Shown: positions 1-6,399 of the stretch, in pieces
How positions within the stretch are numbered: the stretch's first letter is position 1
Layout of the letters: each line of letters starts with the position of its first letter
DNA from: Methanocorpusculum sp.
GTDB taxonomy: Archaea; Halobacteriota; Methanomicrobia; Methanomicrobiales; Methanocorpusculaceae
DNA: 12,979 bases
Direction of reading: 5' to 3'
Assembly (NCBI GenBank): GCA_029987235.1
Contig: DALTWF010000037.1
Location: forward strand, 1-12,979
Notes under the pieces: model-generated
Databases searched by the model: none
Told to the model about the DNA's origin: nothing
What the model saw: the letters and a program-made list of their open reading frames with translations, nothing else
Program-made: the position numbers and the translations under genes

Positions 1-63
1 AAAGTTAATTTTGGAGATATGTTTAAATACTGGGGTTATCGATTGGACAGGCTCTTGAAGAAT

Positions 64-564
64 TTATCCGTCCAGATATTCGCTCTGAATTTTAAGAACT
101 TCCGCACTGTCCTTTGCCGCGGCATATTCAGCTAAGGGCTCCGCATTCAGTTCAAGAAAATGCAGACCCCAGTTAAACTTGGCAAGAATTGTCTCCGCCT
201 GCTTTGTCTCGCCCAAAATAACAAGAGCCGCGGCAAGGGCTTCAACCGAGGTGAGCGTAAAGGGTTTGCCGAAATTCACCGGATTTGCGGCAACAAGAAA
301 CGGAAGCGCCCTCCTTCCTTCCCACCGGTCTGCATTAATTGCATCAAGAAACTCCCATGAACAATCCAGAGCAGTAATTGAGTTCACCCATGATTTATCA
401 GCCGGGGAAATCACCGAGGCACGGGGGTCCAGCAAAAGCGTGTTTTTGGGAATCTGTCCTAATTTGCCGACAATTTTCATCATGCCGAAACGTTCCAGTT
501 TTTTCATGGTGCACTTTTTCGGGTCGCACGAGTTGTCGCGGTAGGAGAGAAGAGATATCGGCAT
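64..564 (-). CDS. tsr3: Tsr3 family 16S rRNA aminocarboxypropyltransferase
   Basis: Tsr3 enzymes (DUF367 plus an N-terminal RLI-like stretch) transfer the 3-amino-3-carboxypropyl group of S-adenosylmethionine to a modified uridine in helix 31 of small-subunit rRNA, a late cytoplasmic step of ribosome maturation. The 166-residue product is full length for an archaeal member. Visible hallmarks are CDPKKCTMKKLERFG (13-27), LLLDPRA (43-49), LDCSWE (66-71), RRALPFLVAANPVNFGKP (84-101), LTSVEALAAAL (104-114) and the FNWGLHFLELN stretch (130-140). The start is the only upstream ATG that keeps the conserved N-terminus. It is divergent from nfeD across an 84-bp spacer. Nothing reliable can be called in the 63 bases to its left: two frames are open there for a short way but no start or family motif is visible. 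The assignment is firm; function is inferred from family membership. Confidence 0.93.
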   Translation of the reverse strand: MPISLLSYRDNSCDPKKCTMKKLERFGMMKIVGKLGQIPKNTLLLDPRASVISPADKSWVNSITALDCSWEFLDAINADRWEGRRALPFLVAANPVNFGKPFTLTSVEALAAALVILGETKQAETILAKFNWGLHFLELNAEPLAEYAAAKDSAEVLKIQSEYLDG

Positions 565-615
565 TTTATATCTATATTCAGCGTTTGAACTGAAATAGAT
601 AGCGATACCCCTACC

Positions 616-623
616 TATTTATT
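616..623 (+). promoter_or_regulatory. Candidate TATA box of the nfeD-slipin operon
   Basis: The sequence TATTTATT is centred about 29 bp before the nfeD ATG. Archaeal TATA boxes sit about 25-27 bp before the transcript start, so transcription would begin within a few bases of the ATG. No Shine-Dalgarno-like sequence precedes that ATG, which fits a leaderless mRNA. Confidence 0.5.
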
Positions 624-648
624 CTCATACGCTAAAATACAAATACAC

Positions 649-1113
649 ATGCTTGAAACGCTTTTGTCACCGGCAGTCCTTCCCTGGATATTGATTGCAG
701 TAGGTATCGTGTTTCTGATTATAGAAGCAGCATCCCCTGGCTTTTTCATGGCAATTCCCGGAACGGCACTCGTAGTTTTGGGGCTTTTTGCCTTCTTTGC
801 CTACGATTTATTCATGTCTCCGATAGGAATAGCAGTTGCTGTAATTGCCGCAATTATCGCCGCAATCGGTACGGTGCTGGTGTATAGAAAAATCTCTCCC
901 GACAGAAAACCCAATACCATTTCCAAAGATACCATTGTCGGTAAAACCGGTATGGTAACCGAAGAAGTTGATGAAGATTCAATCTCCGGCAAAGTGGAAA
1001 TAGATGGTGCTGTCTGGAGCGCAAAAAGTTCAGGCGGGAAAATCGCCGCCGGAAAAAAAGTCACCGTGGACTCTTCAAACGGTGTGCACATTATTGTTTC
1101 TGAGGTAAAATAA
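649..1113 (+). CDS. nfeD: NfeD family membrane protein (short form)
   Basis: This is a 154-residue membrane protein. Three hydrophobic segments (about 11-27, 33-52 and 58-79) are followed by a soluble C-terminal domain from about 95 to 152. That domain has the pattern expected of the NfeD OB-fold: GKTGMV (98-103), a G-x-V-x-I-x-G-x-x-W stretch around 114-123, then GKKVTV and a final hydrophobic strand. It is the short form: the ClpP-like serine protease domain of long NfeD proteins (such as the stomatin-cleaving Pyrococcus enzyme) is absent. NfeD proteins are typically encoded next to stomatin-like SPFH proteins and thought to act with them in membrane microdomain organisation. Here the slipin gene begins at the very next base after the nfeD stop codon. 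The ATG was chosen for its fit to the TATA box and the first membrane segment. Confidence 0.88.
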   Translation: MLETLLSPAVLPWILIAVGIVFLIIEAASPGFFMAIPGTALVVLGLFAFFAYDLFMSPIGIAVAVIAAIIAAIGTVLVYRKISPDRKPNTISKDTIVGKTGMVTEEVDEDSISGKVEIDGAVWSAKSSGGKIAAGKKVTVDSSNGVHIIVSEVK

Positions 1114-2169
1114 ATGGAAATTACTACAATTCTCGGTATTATTATTGTTCTCTTAATCCTTGTGCTGTTTGCAAAAGGTGTTGTCATTATTCAGCCGTAC
1201 CAGAAAGGACTTGCAATCCGGCTTGGTACCTATACCGGTCAGTTGAATCCTGGTTTCAAATGGGTCGTGCCGTTTATTACGACCGTGGTCAAACTCGACC
1301 TGCGTACCCAGGTTATTGATGTTCCTTCGCAGGAGGTTATCACCAAGGATAACTCGCCTACTGATGTGGATGCAATTATTTATGTCCGTGTAATGGACCC
1401 CGAGCGTGCATATTTCGAGGTTTCAAACTACCGTCAGGCAACAGTTGCCCTCGCACAGACCAGTCTGCGTGGTATCATCGGCGATATGGAACTTGACGAG
1501 GTCTTATACAATCGTGACATGATTAACCGCAGGCTCCGGGATATTCTTGACAAGGAAACGGACCAGTGGGGTGTGAAAATCGAACGCGTTGAAATCAAGG
1601 AGGTCAATCCTATTGGTGCTGTAAAACAGGCAATGACCGAGCAGACTGCAGCCGAACGTGAACGGCGTGCCGCGATTTTACGTGCGGATGGAGAAAAGCG
1701 TGCTGCAATTCTGAAAGCGGAAGGAAGCCGTCAGAGTATGATTTTAGAAGCGGAAGGTGAGCGGCAGAGTAAGATTTTACGTGCCGAAGGAGAACGCCAG
1801 AGTCAGATTCTGCAGCGTCAGGGAGAAGCACAGGGTCTCAGAATTATGGCTCTTGGTTCCCGTGCGCTTGACAACCGTTCCATTGCAGTACTTTCTCTGA
1901 ATGCGCTTGAGAAAATGAGCGACGGTCAGGCAACGAAGATTATCTTCCCGTTCGAGGTCTCAAACTTAATCAGGCAGGGTGCAAAGTTCCTTGGCGAAGA
2001 TGTTGCAGCAGCGGCAGCCGGTGAAAAACTTGAGTCAGATGTGAAACTGGATGAGTCTATTCTCGGTACCCTTCCGGATGCAGAAGATATTGCCCGTGCG
2101 GTTGAGTCTGCTAAGAATGCGTCAACGCTTGCAGAAGCAGAAGACGCAAAAGTGCCTTCCGAGACATAA
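1114..2169 (+). CDS. Slipin / stomatin-like SPFH-domain protein
   Basis: The product (351 residues) has one N-terminal membrane segment (about 5-26) and a full SPFH/Band 7 domain (about 24-180). Typical motifs are the QPYQKGLAIRLG stretch (27-38), NPGFKWVVPF (45-54), LDLRTQVIDVP (61-71) and VDAIIYVRV (85-93). Residues 185-239 form five consecutive 11-residue repeats of the type (R/Q)(A/S)xIL(R/K/E)AEG(E/S)(R/K), a hendecad coiled coil of the kind that builds SPFH cages. The C-terminus is Ala/Glu-rich. Slipins oligomerise at the membrane and scaffold microdomains, often with NfeD. Translation is probably coupled: the ATG directly follows the nfeD TAA, and GAGGT (1102-1106) sits 7 bases before it inside the nfeD coding end. 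Family assignment is firm; the physiological role is unknown. Confidence 0.93.
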   Translation: MEITTILGIIIVLLILVLFAKGVVIIQPYQKGLAIRLGTYTGQLNPGFKWVVPFITTVVKLDLRTQVIDVPSQEVITKDNSPTDVDAIIYVRVMDPERAYFEVSNYRQATVALAQTSLRGIIGDMELDEVLYNRDMINRRLRDILDKETDQWGVKIERVEIKEVNPIGAVKQAMTEQTAAERERRAAILRADGEKRAAILKAEGSRQSMILEAEGERQSKILRAEGERQSQILQRQGEAQGLRIMALGSRALDNRSIAVLSLNALEKMSDGQATKIIFPFEVSNLIRQGAKFLGEDVAAAAAGEKLESDVKLDESILGTLPDAEDIARAVESAKNASTLAEAEDAKVPSET

Positions 2170-2182
2170 CTTTCTTTTTTTC
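2170..2182 (+). terminator. T-rich terminator after the slipin gene
   Basis: A T-rich tract interrupted by single C bases begins right after the slipin stop codon and fills the whole 13-bp gap to the convergent acetyltransferase gene. Archaeal RNA polymerase commonly terminates at such oligo-T runs. No hairpin precedes it. Confidence 0.55.
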
Positions 2183-2728
2183 TCAGTGTTTCATAATCTT
2201 TTCAAATCTGAACATCCCGTCAAATCCGTCTGATTTTGGTTCGTTTTGATCGGGATGGAATTCGTTGAAAAACTCCACGATGTGAAATCCGCAGCGGTTG
2301 ACGTAAAAATGAATGTTTCTTTTTTCAAAATAGGGTGTGCAGGTTTCCCAGATTTCTGTTTCAGGGTGAAGCGCTTCGATTGCTTTCCATGCAGCCTGAC
2401 CTATTCCTTTACTGTGACAATCCGACAGCACAAACAAAATCAGCAGTTCATTTCGGTGAGTTTCTTTGTTTATCTTCAGTATCGCGCCCCCAGCTTTTTC
2501 ATTGTTAACCCAAATCCGGTAGGTTTCCGAATCGGGGGCGTTTAGACATTTTTCAATTGTTTTGCGGGAGATTATTTCCTCACCGTCTTCAAAATGTTCG
2601 TCACGCACGCCGAATTCTTCCACTGCCCCGTATTTGAAGGCACGCTGATTATCAAGAATAAACTGTTCGCGGTCACTGTCTTTGAGAGGCAAAAGGGTTA
2701 ATTCTACAGAAGTGCGGGATGATGTCAT
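2183..2728 (-). CDS. GNAT family N-acetyltransferase
   Basis: This 181-residue soluble protein has a GNAT layout. The acetyl-CoA-binding motif A is a hydrophobic strand ELLILFVLSD (94-103) followed by the pyrophosphate loop CHSKGIGQAAW (104-114). Motif B is the FYVNRCGFHIVEF segment (141-153), the usual 'FYxxxGF' helix-strand. The N-terminal half (about 10-60) carries the acidic, variable acceptor region. GNAT enzymes transfer acetyl from acetyl-CoA to an amine; the acceptor here cannot be told from sequence. It stands alone on the minus strand: a terminator-like hairpin separates it from the upstream exporter gene, so it probably has its own promoter (a weak TATA-like CTTTAAGA near 2760-2767). 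The start is the ATG nearest that promoter. Confidence 0.82.
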   Translation of the reverse strand: MTSSRTSVELTLLPLKDSDREQFILDNQRAFKYGAVEEFGVRDEHFEDGEEIISRKTIEKCLNAPDSETYRIWVNNEKAGGAILKINKETHRNELLILFVLSDCHSKGIGQAAWKAIEALHPETEIWETCTPYFEKRNIHFYVNRCGFHIVEFFNEFHPDQNEPKSDGFDGMFRFEKIMKH

Positions 2729-2782
2729 TGGATAATGTTAATGTGTTTTGTGCAGATGCTCTTAAAGATTCTGATTGAAACA

Positions 2783-2800
2783 GGGTCAAGGTCAGGGTCA
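2783..2800 (+). repeat. Three tandem RGGTCA hexamers upstream of the GNAT gene
   Basis: GGGTCA, AGGTCA and GGGTCA follow each other without gaps, then GGG. They lie about 55-72 bp upstream of the acetyltransferase start, just above its weak TATA-like box. They could be direct-repeat binding sites for a regulator, or a chance low-complexity run. Confidence 0.4.
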
Positions 2801-2820
2801 GGGAACGGATAAAGCAGCAC

Positions 2821-2872
2821 AAAAATTCTATTGAAAAAAAGTGTGCAGGTGCACAGAAATTTTCGATAGAAT
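2821..2872 (-). terminator. Strong hairpin terminator of the exporter operon
   Basis: Arms 2825-2837 and 2860-2872 pair over 13 positions with a single G-U wobble. They enclose a symmetric 4x4 internal loop (AAAG opposite GAAA) and an inner 5-bp stem (2842-2846 with 2851-2855) with a 4-base loop. On the minus strand the hairpin begins 4 bases after the exporter stop codon and runs into a 5-base T tract, which fits an intrinsic-type terminator or a 3'-end stabilising stem. Confidence 0.65.
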
Positions 2873-2876
2873 AACT

Positions 2877-3785
2877 CTACCCTTTTTCTCTTCCCGCCTG
2901 ATTGCGCAAATCCAGTGTTGCAAACAAAATACCCATCCCCATCAGTACAAAGGCGAAAATAAACTGTACTGACGGAAGTTCGGAGAAAATGACGCACGAA
3001 ACAATTGCCGCAAGGAACGGATTAATGCCGTAGAATGTTCCGGCACGCGCCGCACCAAGATGTCTTTGTGAAAGCAGCAGAAACACATTGTTGATGCCGT
3101 AAATAAAGACGCCGAGAACCAGAACCGTGAGGATAAGCGAAAGTGACGGAACCGGCTCCCCTGCTGCAAACGCAATAATCAGCGAGCCGAGACCGGCAAA
3201 AATCCCTTTCATGGTCACGACTTCTGTAGGATTTCTGTCAGAGACTTTCCTCATAAAGTTGTTTTCAAAACCCCAGAAGACACAGGCTGCAATTACCAGA
3301 AGCGAACCGGGCGAGATTGCAAACGAACTGAAATCCTCGACCGATAAAATCATGCTGCCTGCGGTAACGAAAAGAATCGCAAACCAGAGTTTTTTGGAAA
3401 TCAGTTCCTTAAAGATGATTAATGCGATAAACGCGGTCGCCACGGTCTCAAAATTGCTTAACAGGGATGCATTTGAAGCGGCCGTAAGAGAAAGTCCGAG
3501 CATCATCGACATTGCAGCAAGCATGTCGGAAAAAATAATCCCTAAAATCCACGGGGTGTCAGAACGTTGGATGTGGCGCGTTTTATCCATCAGCGGCGTT
3601 TTCCAGAGCAGAAGGGATGCAAGAATTACTCCGATTCCTGAGCCGATGTTCAGTAATGATGCCGTAAAAAAAGGGGATACCTCTTCTAAAACCAGTTTGG
3701 AAAGAGGCGGGGAAAAAGCAGCGCCGCATGCTGCGATTACAGCAAAACAGATTGCAAGATGTTCTTTTGATACTGTAATACCCAT
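2877..3785 (-). CDS. EamA (DMT superfamily) transporter
   Basis: A 302-residue, highly hydrophobic protein with about ten membrane segments in two homologous halves, the usual EamA architecture and length. Each half ends with a family-typical stretch: ASLLSNFETVATAFIALIIF with KELISKK after it (about 106-132), and GAARAGTFYGINPFLAAIVS (second half). DMT exporters move metabolites, amino acids or drugs across the cytoplasmic membrane; the substrate cannot be inferred. It is the last gene of a probable three-gene minus-strand unit, starting 21 bases after the stop of the preceding gene and ending at a strong hairpin. No clear ribosome-binding site precedes the ATG, which leaves some doubt about the exact start. 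Confidence 0.88.
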   Translation of the reverse strand: MGITVSKEHLAICFAVIAACGAAFSPPLSKLVLEEVSPFFTASLLNIGSGIGVILASLLLWKTPLMDKTRHIQRSDTPWILGIIFSDMLAAMSMMLGLSLTAASNASLLSNFETVATAFIALIIFKELISKKLWFAILFVTAGSMILSVEDFSSFAISPGSLLVIAACVFWGFENNFMRKVSDRNPTEVVTMKGIFAGLGSLIIAFAAGEPVPSLSLILTVLVLGVFIYGINNVFLLLSQRHLGAARAGTFYGINPFLAAIVSCVIFSELPSVQFIFAFVLMGMGILFATLDLRNQAGREKG

Positions 3786-3806
3786 TGCGGTTGCTTTTTA
3801 TGATGG

Positions 3807-4361
3807 TTATTTTTCTTCGGCTGCTTTTTCTTCTTTGCGCTGAATTGCGCCCAAAACAAGGTTTAAGGCGTCAAGCACATCTTCCTGACCTAACTGATAT
3901 TCGCGCATCGCAGAATAGAGCATGTACATGATGTCATAGCCGTAGAATGCAAGTGCGTCTTCTGTGGTTAGGGGGGATAAGTAGGAGTCAATGATAAATC
4001 CATCGTTTGAGTACATTAACTCGTATAACTCGCCTTTTTCAGTCATGACGCAGAACTGCTGGGCGACCTGTTTTGTCGGGTTGTCCGGGCGTGTTGAAAC
4101 GGGGTTTTGGGGTTTTCCGAGGATAATCATTTTGTCGGGATAGAATTTCTGGTCGTAGATTTCCCCTTTCTGGTCCTGTTTACCTTTGAGCATGTATTCC
4201 GAGCCGATTTCTGCAATTACGGGGGTAACGGAGCGAATCATTTTTTCAAGGAATTTGACATTGTCTGCAATAATGGCATCAAGTACTTCCTTTTGTGCGT
4301 CTTTGGTTTCTTTGACCTGTGCGCAGAGCCGGTCAAATCCCTGTTCTACGATTTCATCCAT
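3807..4361 (-). CDS. Conserved-looking hypothetical protein, 184 aa
   Basis: I do not recognise this family. The product is soluble, acidic and has no signal peptide or membrane segment. Residues 1-60 and 132-180 look mainly helical. Between them is a probable beta-rich middle with a proline-rich stretch, GKPQNPVSTRPDNP (82-95), then QFCVMTEKGELYELMYSNDGF (about 102-122). The tail is a charged helix ending in KEEKAAEEK. The start lies 2 bases after the flavoprotein stop codon, and AAAGGA within the last flavoprotein codons provides a Shine-Dalgarno-like site, so translation is probably coupled. Tight packing and normal codon use say the gene is real. A role connected with the flavoprotein is possible but is only inferred from the operon. 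Confidence 0.78.
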   Translation of the reverse strand: MDEIVEQGFDRLCAQVKETKDAQKEVLDAIIADNVKFLEKMIRSVTPVIAEIGSEYMLKGKQDQKGEIYDQKFYPDKMIILGKPQNPVSTRPDNPTKQVAQQFCVMTEKGELYELMYSNDGFIIDSYLSPLTTEDALAFYGYDIMYMLYSAMREYQLGQEDVLDALNLVLGAIQRKEEKAAEEK

Positions 4362-4363
4362 GG

Positions 4364-4963
4364 TTATACATTTCCTTTCGCAGTAATTAATTCATTTGCA
4401 ATTCTTCTTCCTTCTGATTCGGCATAGGACGCGGCAGCCTCGCGTTCGGCGGGGCTTTTTTTGTCCATGCCGGGGAATAAGACGTTTTCGCGGTATGGGA
4501 ATCCGGAGTCGTTAAAGAAGGCTTTGACTACGGGGCGGGCTGCGTCAAATATGATGGGCAGGTCCTGTCCGGAGGTTGAGATGAAAACGCCTGTGTGGGT
4601 GGAAAGGTGTTCTTCGGTGAATACGAGGGTCTGTGTCATGAATTTCTGTGCCCATAAGAATTGTCCGCGGTCGATGAAGGCTTTCATTTCGGCGGTTACG
4701 GTCATTGAGTAGATTGGAGAGGCAAGTACAAGGATGTCTGCCTGCAGAATTTTGTCAAATATGTCTGTTAAGGGGTCTTTGATTACGCATATTCCTTTTT
4801 TGTGGCAGGCGTTGCAGCCGCGGCAGTTTTTGAAGTCTATGTCGCGGAGGTTTATTTTTTCGGTTTCAGCGCCTGTGCTTTCTGCGCCTTTCAGAAATGC
4901 GTCTAAGACGAGGTCGGTGTTGCCTTTTTTGCGGGGGCTGCCCTGTATTGCAAGTATTTTCAT
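4364..4963 (-). CDS. Iron-sulfur flavoprotein (NADPH-dependent FMN reductase fold)
   Basis: The product (199 residues) has a flavodoxin-like fold. The FMN-phosphate loop GSPRKKGNT lies at 8-16, and ASPIYSMTVTAEMKAFIDR (81-99) is the typical second FMN-binding segment. In between, cysteines 47, 50, 53 and 59 (C-x2-C-x2-C-x5-C) form the compact motif that binds a 4Fe-4S cluster in the iron-sulfur flavoproteins (ISF) of methanogens. ISF proteins are cytoplasmic dimers that take electrons from ferredoxin and are linked to oxidative-stress or redox reactions; the partner here is unknown. It is the first gene of a probable operon with the 184-residue protein and the EamA exporter. Its codons favour C- and A-ending forms, like the divergent cbiZ unit and unlike slipin or uraA. 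Confidence 0.9.
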   Translation of the reverse strand: MKILAIQGSPRKKGNTDLVLDAFLKGAESTGAETEKINLRDIDFKNCRGCNACHKKGICVIKDPLTDIFDKILQADILVLASPIYSMTVTAEMKAFIDRGQFLWAQKFMTQTLVFTEEHLSTHTGVFISTSGQDLPIIFDAARPVVKAFFNDSGFPYRENVLFPGMDKKSPAEREAAASYAESEGRRIANELITAKGNV

Positions 4964-4981
4964 TTGAATGGTATGTTGTTT

Positions 4982-5013
4982 GGGTTGTGAGGGGATAAAG
5001 GGTTGGGTAGGGG
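4982..5013 (+). promoter_or_regulatory. Putative G-quadruplex motif over the flavoprotein promoter
   Basis: Five G-tracts (4982-4984, 4991-4994, 5000-5002, 5005-5007, 5010-5013) are separated by loops of 6, 5, 2 and 2 bases. This fits the canonical G3+N1-7 rule for an intramolecular G-quadruplex. It lies on the template strand 19-50 bp upstream of the flavoprotein start and overlaps its candidate TATA box. Formation in the cell is unproven. Confidence 0.45.
4993..5000 (-). promoter_or_regulatory. Candidate TATA box of the flavoprotein operon
   Basis: On the minus strand this reads CTTTTATCC-like, centred about 33 bp before the ATG at 4963. A transcript start about 25 bp further on would give a leader of under 10 bases. 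No Shine-Dalgarno sequence is seen before the start, consistent with a near-leaderless transcript. Confidence 0.4.
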
Positions 5014-5074
5014 TGTGTGACTAATTTTTTGGGATGAAGTCACCGACCTGAATCCCCCAAAAAAATTCACCCCC
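5010..5074. repeat. Long imperfect inverted repeat in divergent spacer
   Basis: The core arms 5023-5035 and 5052-5067 pair over 13 bp (AATTTTTTGGGAT against its complement) with a 3-base bulge at 5057-5059. Looser pairing extends outward between the G-rich 5010-5019 and the C-rich 5068-5074. It sits between the divergent promoters of the flavoprotein and cbiZ units, so it could be an operator or part of a leader. Confidence 0.45.
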
Positions 5075-5137
5075 GCACGCCCGTGAAAATACAAAACACC
5101 CCCCGCACCAAAAAAACTCATAACTCATTAGCCCCCA

Positions 5138-5147
5138 TACATATATG
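5138..5147 (+). promoter_or_regulatory. Candidate TATA box, small protein-cbiZ unit
   Basis: TACATATATG is the best TATA-like sequence before this unit, but it ends only 4 bases before the ATG at 5152. Transcription from it would start near 5168, inside the annotated gene. Either another box upstream is used (AAAATACAA, about 5086-5094), or translation really begins at the next in-frame ATG at 5188. Confidence 0.35.
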
Positions 5148-5151
5148 ACCA

Positions 5152-5451
5152 ATGGCTGCAATACCCGACACAGAACAAAACGACCCCATGACAGAGTACA
5201 TCTATCACCCCGGGGAAAAGTTCTGCCCGGACCAAAATCAAGAATTTGACGCCGACAACTACATGGACCGCCTCATGCAGAGACGCAAAGAAATCCTTGC
5301 AAACAGCGCAGCCCTGCACATTCTCCGCACGAAAAAACTCATCTGCCGCATGCGCAGCGCAGCAGCCCGCAGCCGCAAAAAAGCAATCCTCCTAAAACAG
5401 ACCGCAAAAGTAAGCCTCTTAAGAAACATGGAAATCCGCAGGCTCCGGTGA
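5152..5451 (+). CDS. Small basic hypothetical protein upstream of cbiZ
   Basis: This 99-residue protein is unrecognised. The first 40 residues are acidic (MAAIPDTEQNDPMTEY through DADNYMDR). The rest is very rich in Arg, Lys, Ala and Leu and looks like one or two amphipathic basic helices, including RRKEILANSAALHILRTKK and an Arg/Lys cluster around 66-78. There is no signal peptide or membrane segment, and only two Cys. The stop codon overlaps the region of the cbiZ start, which suggests co-translation and is the main reason to accept the gene. The start is uncertain: the best TATA box abuts the first ATG, so the ATG at 5188 (residue 13) is a real alternative. A nucleic-acid-binding role would fit the charge but is speculative. 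Confidence 0.55.
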   Translation: MAAIPDTEQNDPMTEYIYHPGEKFCPDQNQEFDADNYMDRLMQRRKEILANSAALHILRTKKLICRMRSAAARSRKKAILLKQTAKVSLLRNMEIRRLR

Positions 5452-5456
5452 AGAAA

Positions 5457-6374
5457 ATGCGCTACTACTTCAAACCCGACACCCTCATCATCCGCGGAAA
5501 CTTCCGGGCCGCAAGCAACGGCATATCCGGAGGAATACAGGATATACACACCCTCCTAAACATCACCGTCCCCCGCGGATTTACCGAAAACGCCGCAAAA
5601 TACATAGACCTCATCTCCGCAAAATACGGATTTCTCCACCCCCACTTCGGCCTACTTACCGCAGTCCCGATGAAAAACCTCTGCATAGCACAATACGACT
5701 ACATCACCGCATTTGTTACAGCAGCAGTCTCCGACCGCAACCGCACAATCAATATAATTGTCACCTCCGCAAAACCCATGACCGACTCAGCCCTCCTCGG
5801 CGCCTTAATGACCGTAACCGAAGCGAAAATGAAAGTCGTTTCCGGAAGAAAACTCCCCTCAGGCGCATTCAGCACAGACGCTGTAATAGTCGCCTCGGAA
5901 AAAACCGCAGAAGCACCAGATGAATTTGCAGGGCCCCTGACAGAAACCGGCGAACGAATCTACAAAGCCGTATCACAGGCGCTGAATGTTGCCCTCGTCA
6001 GATTTGACAACTACCTCCTAAGCAACTGGGGCGTATCCCGCGGCTGGGCAAAAGGCGCTGAAAAAATCGTAAACCGCCCCGCATTTTTCATATACAGCAG
6101 ATATAAAGGAGACCACTGGAACGAATGGCTCCCGGAAGGATGCCCGTATTATCCGTGCCATAAATTCGAAGAACAGAAATGCTATTTCTGCTACTGCCCG
6201 CTGTACCCCTGCAAAGACAGAGAATTCAGCGAGGAAATTGAAACCCCACAGGGAAAAATCTGGAGCTGCATGGACTGCAGATTTATTCACGAGCCGAAAG
6301 TCGCCGAACACCTGCGGAGAAATCCCGAGGCGAAGATGGCTGAATTAAAGGCCGTGTGGAAGAGCAGTGAGTAA
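5457..6374 (+). CDS. cbiZ: Adenosylcobinamide amidohydrolase CbiZ fused to a Cys-rich small domain
   Basis: CbiZ cleaves the aminopropanol side chain from adenosylcobinamide to give adenosylcobyric acid, letting archaea salvage incomplete corrinoids. The CbiZ domain spans about 10-185. It includes AASNGISGGI (18-27), TINIIVTSAKPMTDSALLGALMTVTEAKM (97-125), FSTDAVIVASE (138-148) and FAGPLTETGERIYKAVSQAL (158-177). From about 208 a cysteine-rich small domain (PF04071-like) follows: aromatic FFIYSRYKG, then Cys 229, 234, 242, 245, 247, 252, 271 and 274, a probable metal site. I chose ATG 5457 because GGTGA at 5447-5451 is a good ribosome-binding site 5 bases before it; a GTG at 5448, overlapping the upstream stop codon as GTGA, would add three residues. 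Codon use is strongly C- and A-ending. Confidence 0.85.
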   Translation: MRYYFKPDTLIIRGNFRAASNGISGGIQDIHTLLNITVPRGFTENAAKYIDLISAKYGFLHPHFGLLTAVPMKNLCIAQYDYITAFVTAAVSDRNRTINIIVTSAKPMTDSALLGALMTVTEAKMKVVSGRKLPSGAFSTDAVIVASEKTAEAPDEFAGPLTETGERIYKAVSQALNVALVRFDNYLLSNWGVSRGWAKGAEKIVNRPAFFIYSRYKGDHWNEWLPEGCPYYPCHKFEEQKCYFCYCPLYPCKDREFSEEIETPQGKIWSCMDCRFIHEPKVAEHLRRNPEAKMAELKAVWKSSE

Positions 6375-6399
6375 TCTTACGCTCGGATTTTCATCTAAG

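Noticed and set aside
1..63. Possible end of a neighbouring gene at the left edge
   Set aside because: Two plus frames and one minus frame are open briefly, but the stretch is too short to show any motif.
2725..2997. 90-codon minus-strand frame across the exporter 3' end and the hairpin
   Set aside because: It overlaps the exporter gene in another frame and its upstream region, and runs through the terminator hairpin; no family resemblance.
3127..3843. 238-codon open frame on the plus strand opposite the EamA gene
   Set aside because: It lies almost entirely antisense to a clear transporter, and its translation has no recognisable domain; long antisense frames are common opposite such codon use.
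4900..5200. Switch of the plus strand from G/T-rich to C/A-rich near 5040, suggesting a replication origin or terminus
   Set aside because: The switch is explained by two divergent units that both favour C- and A-ending codons; no Cdc6 gene or origin-box repeats are seen.
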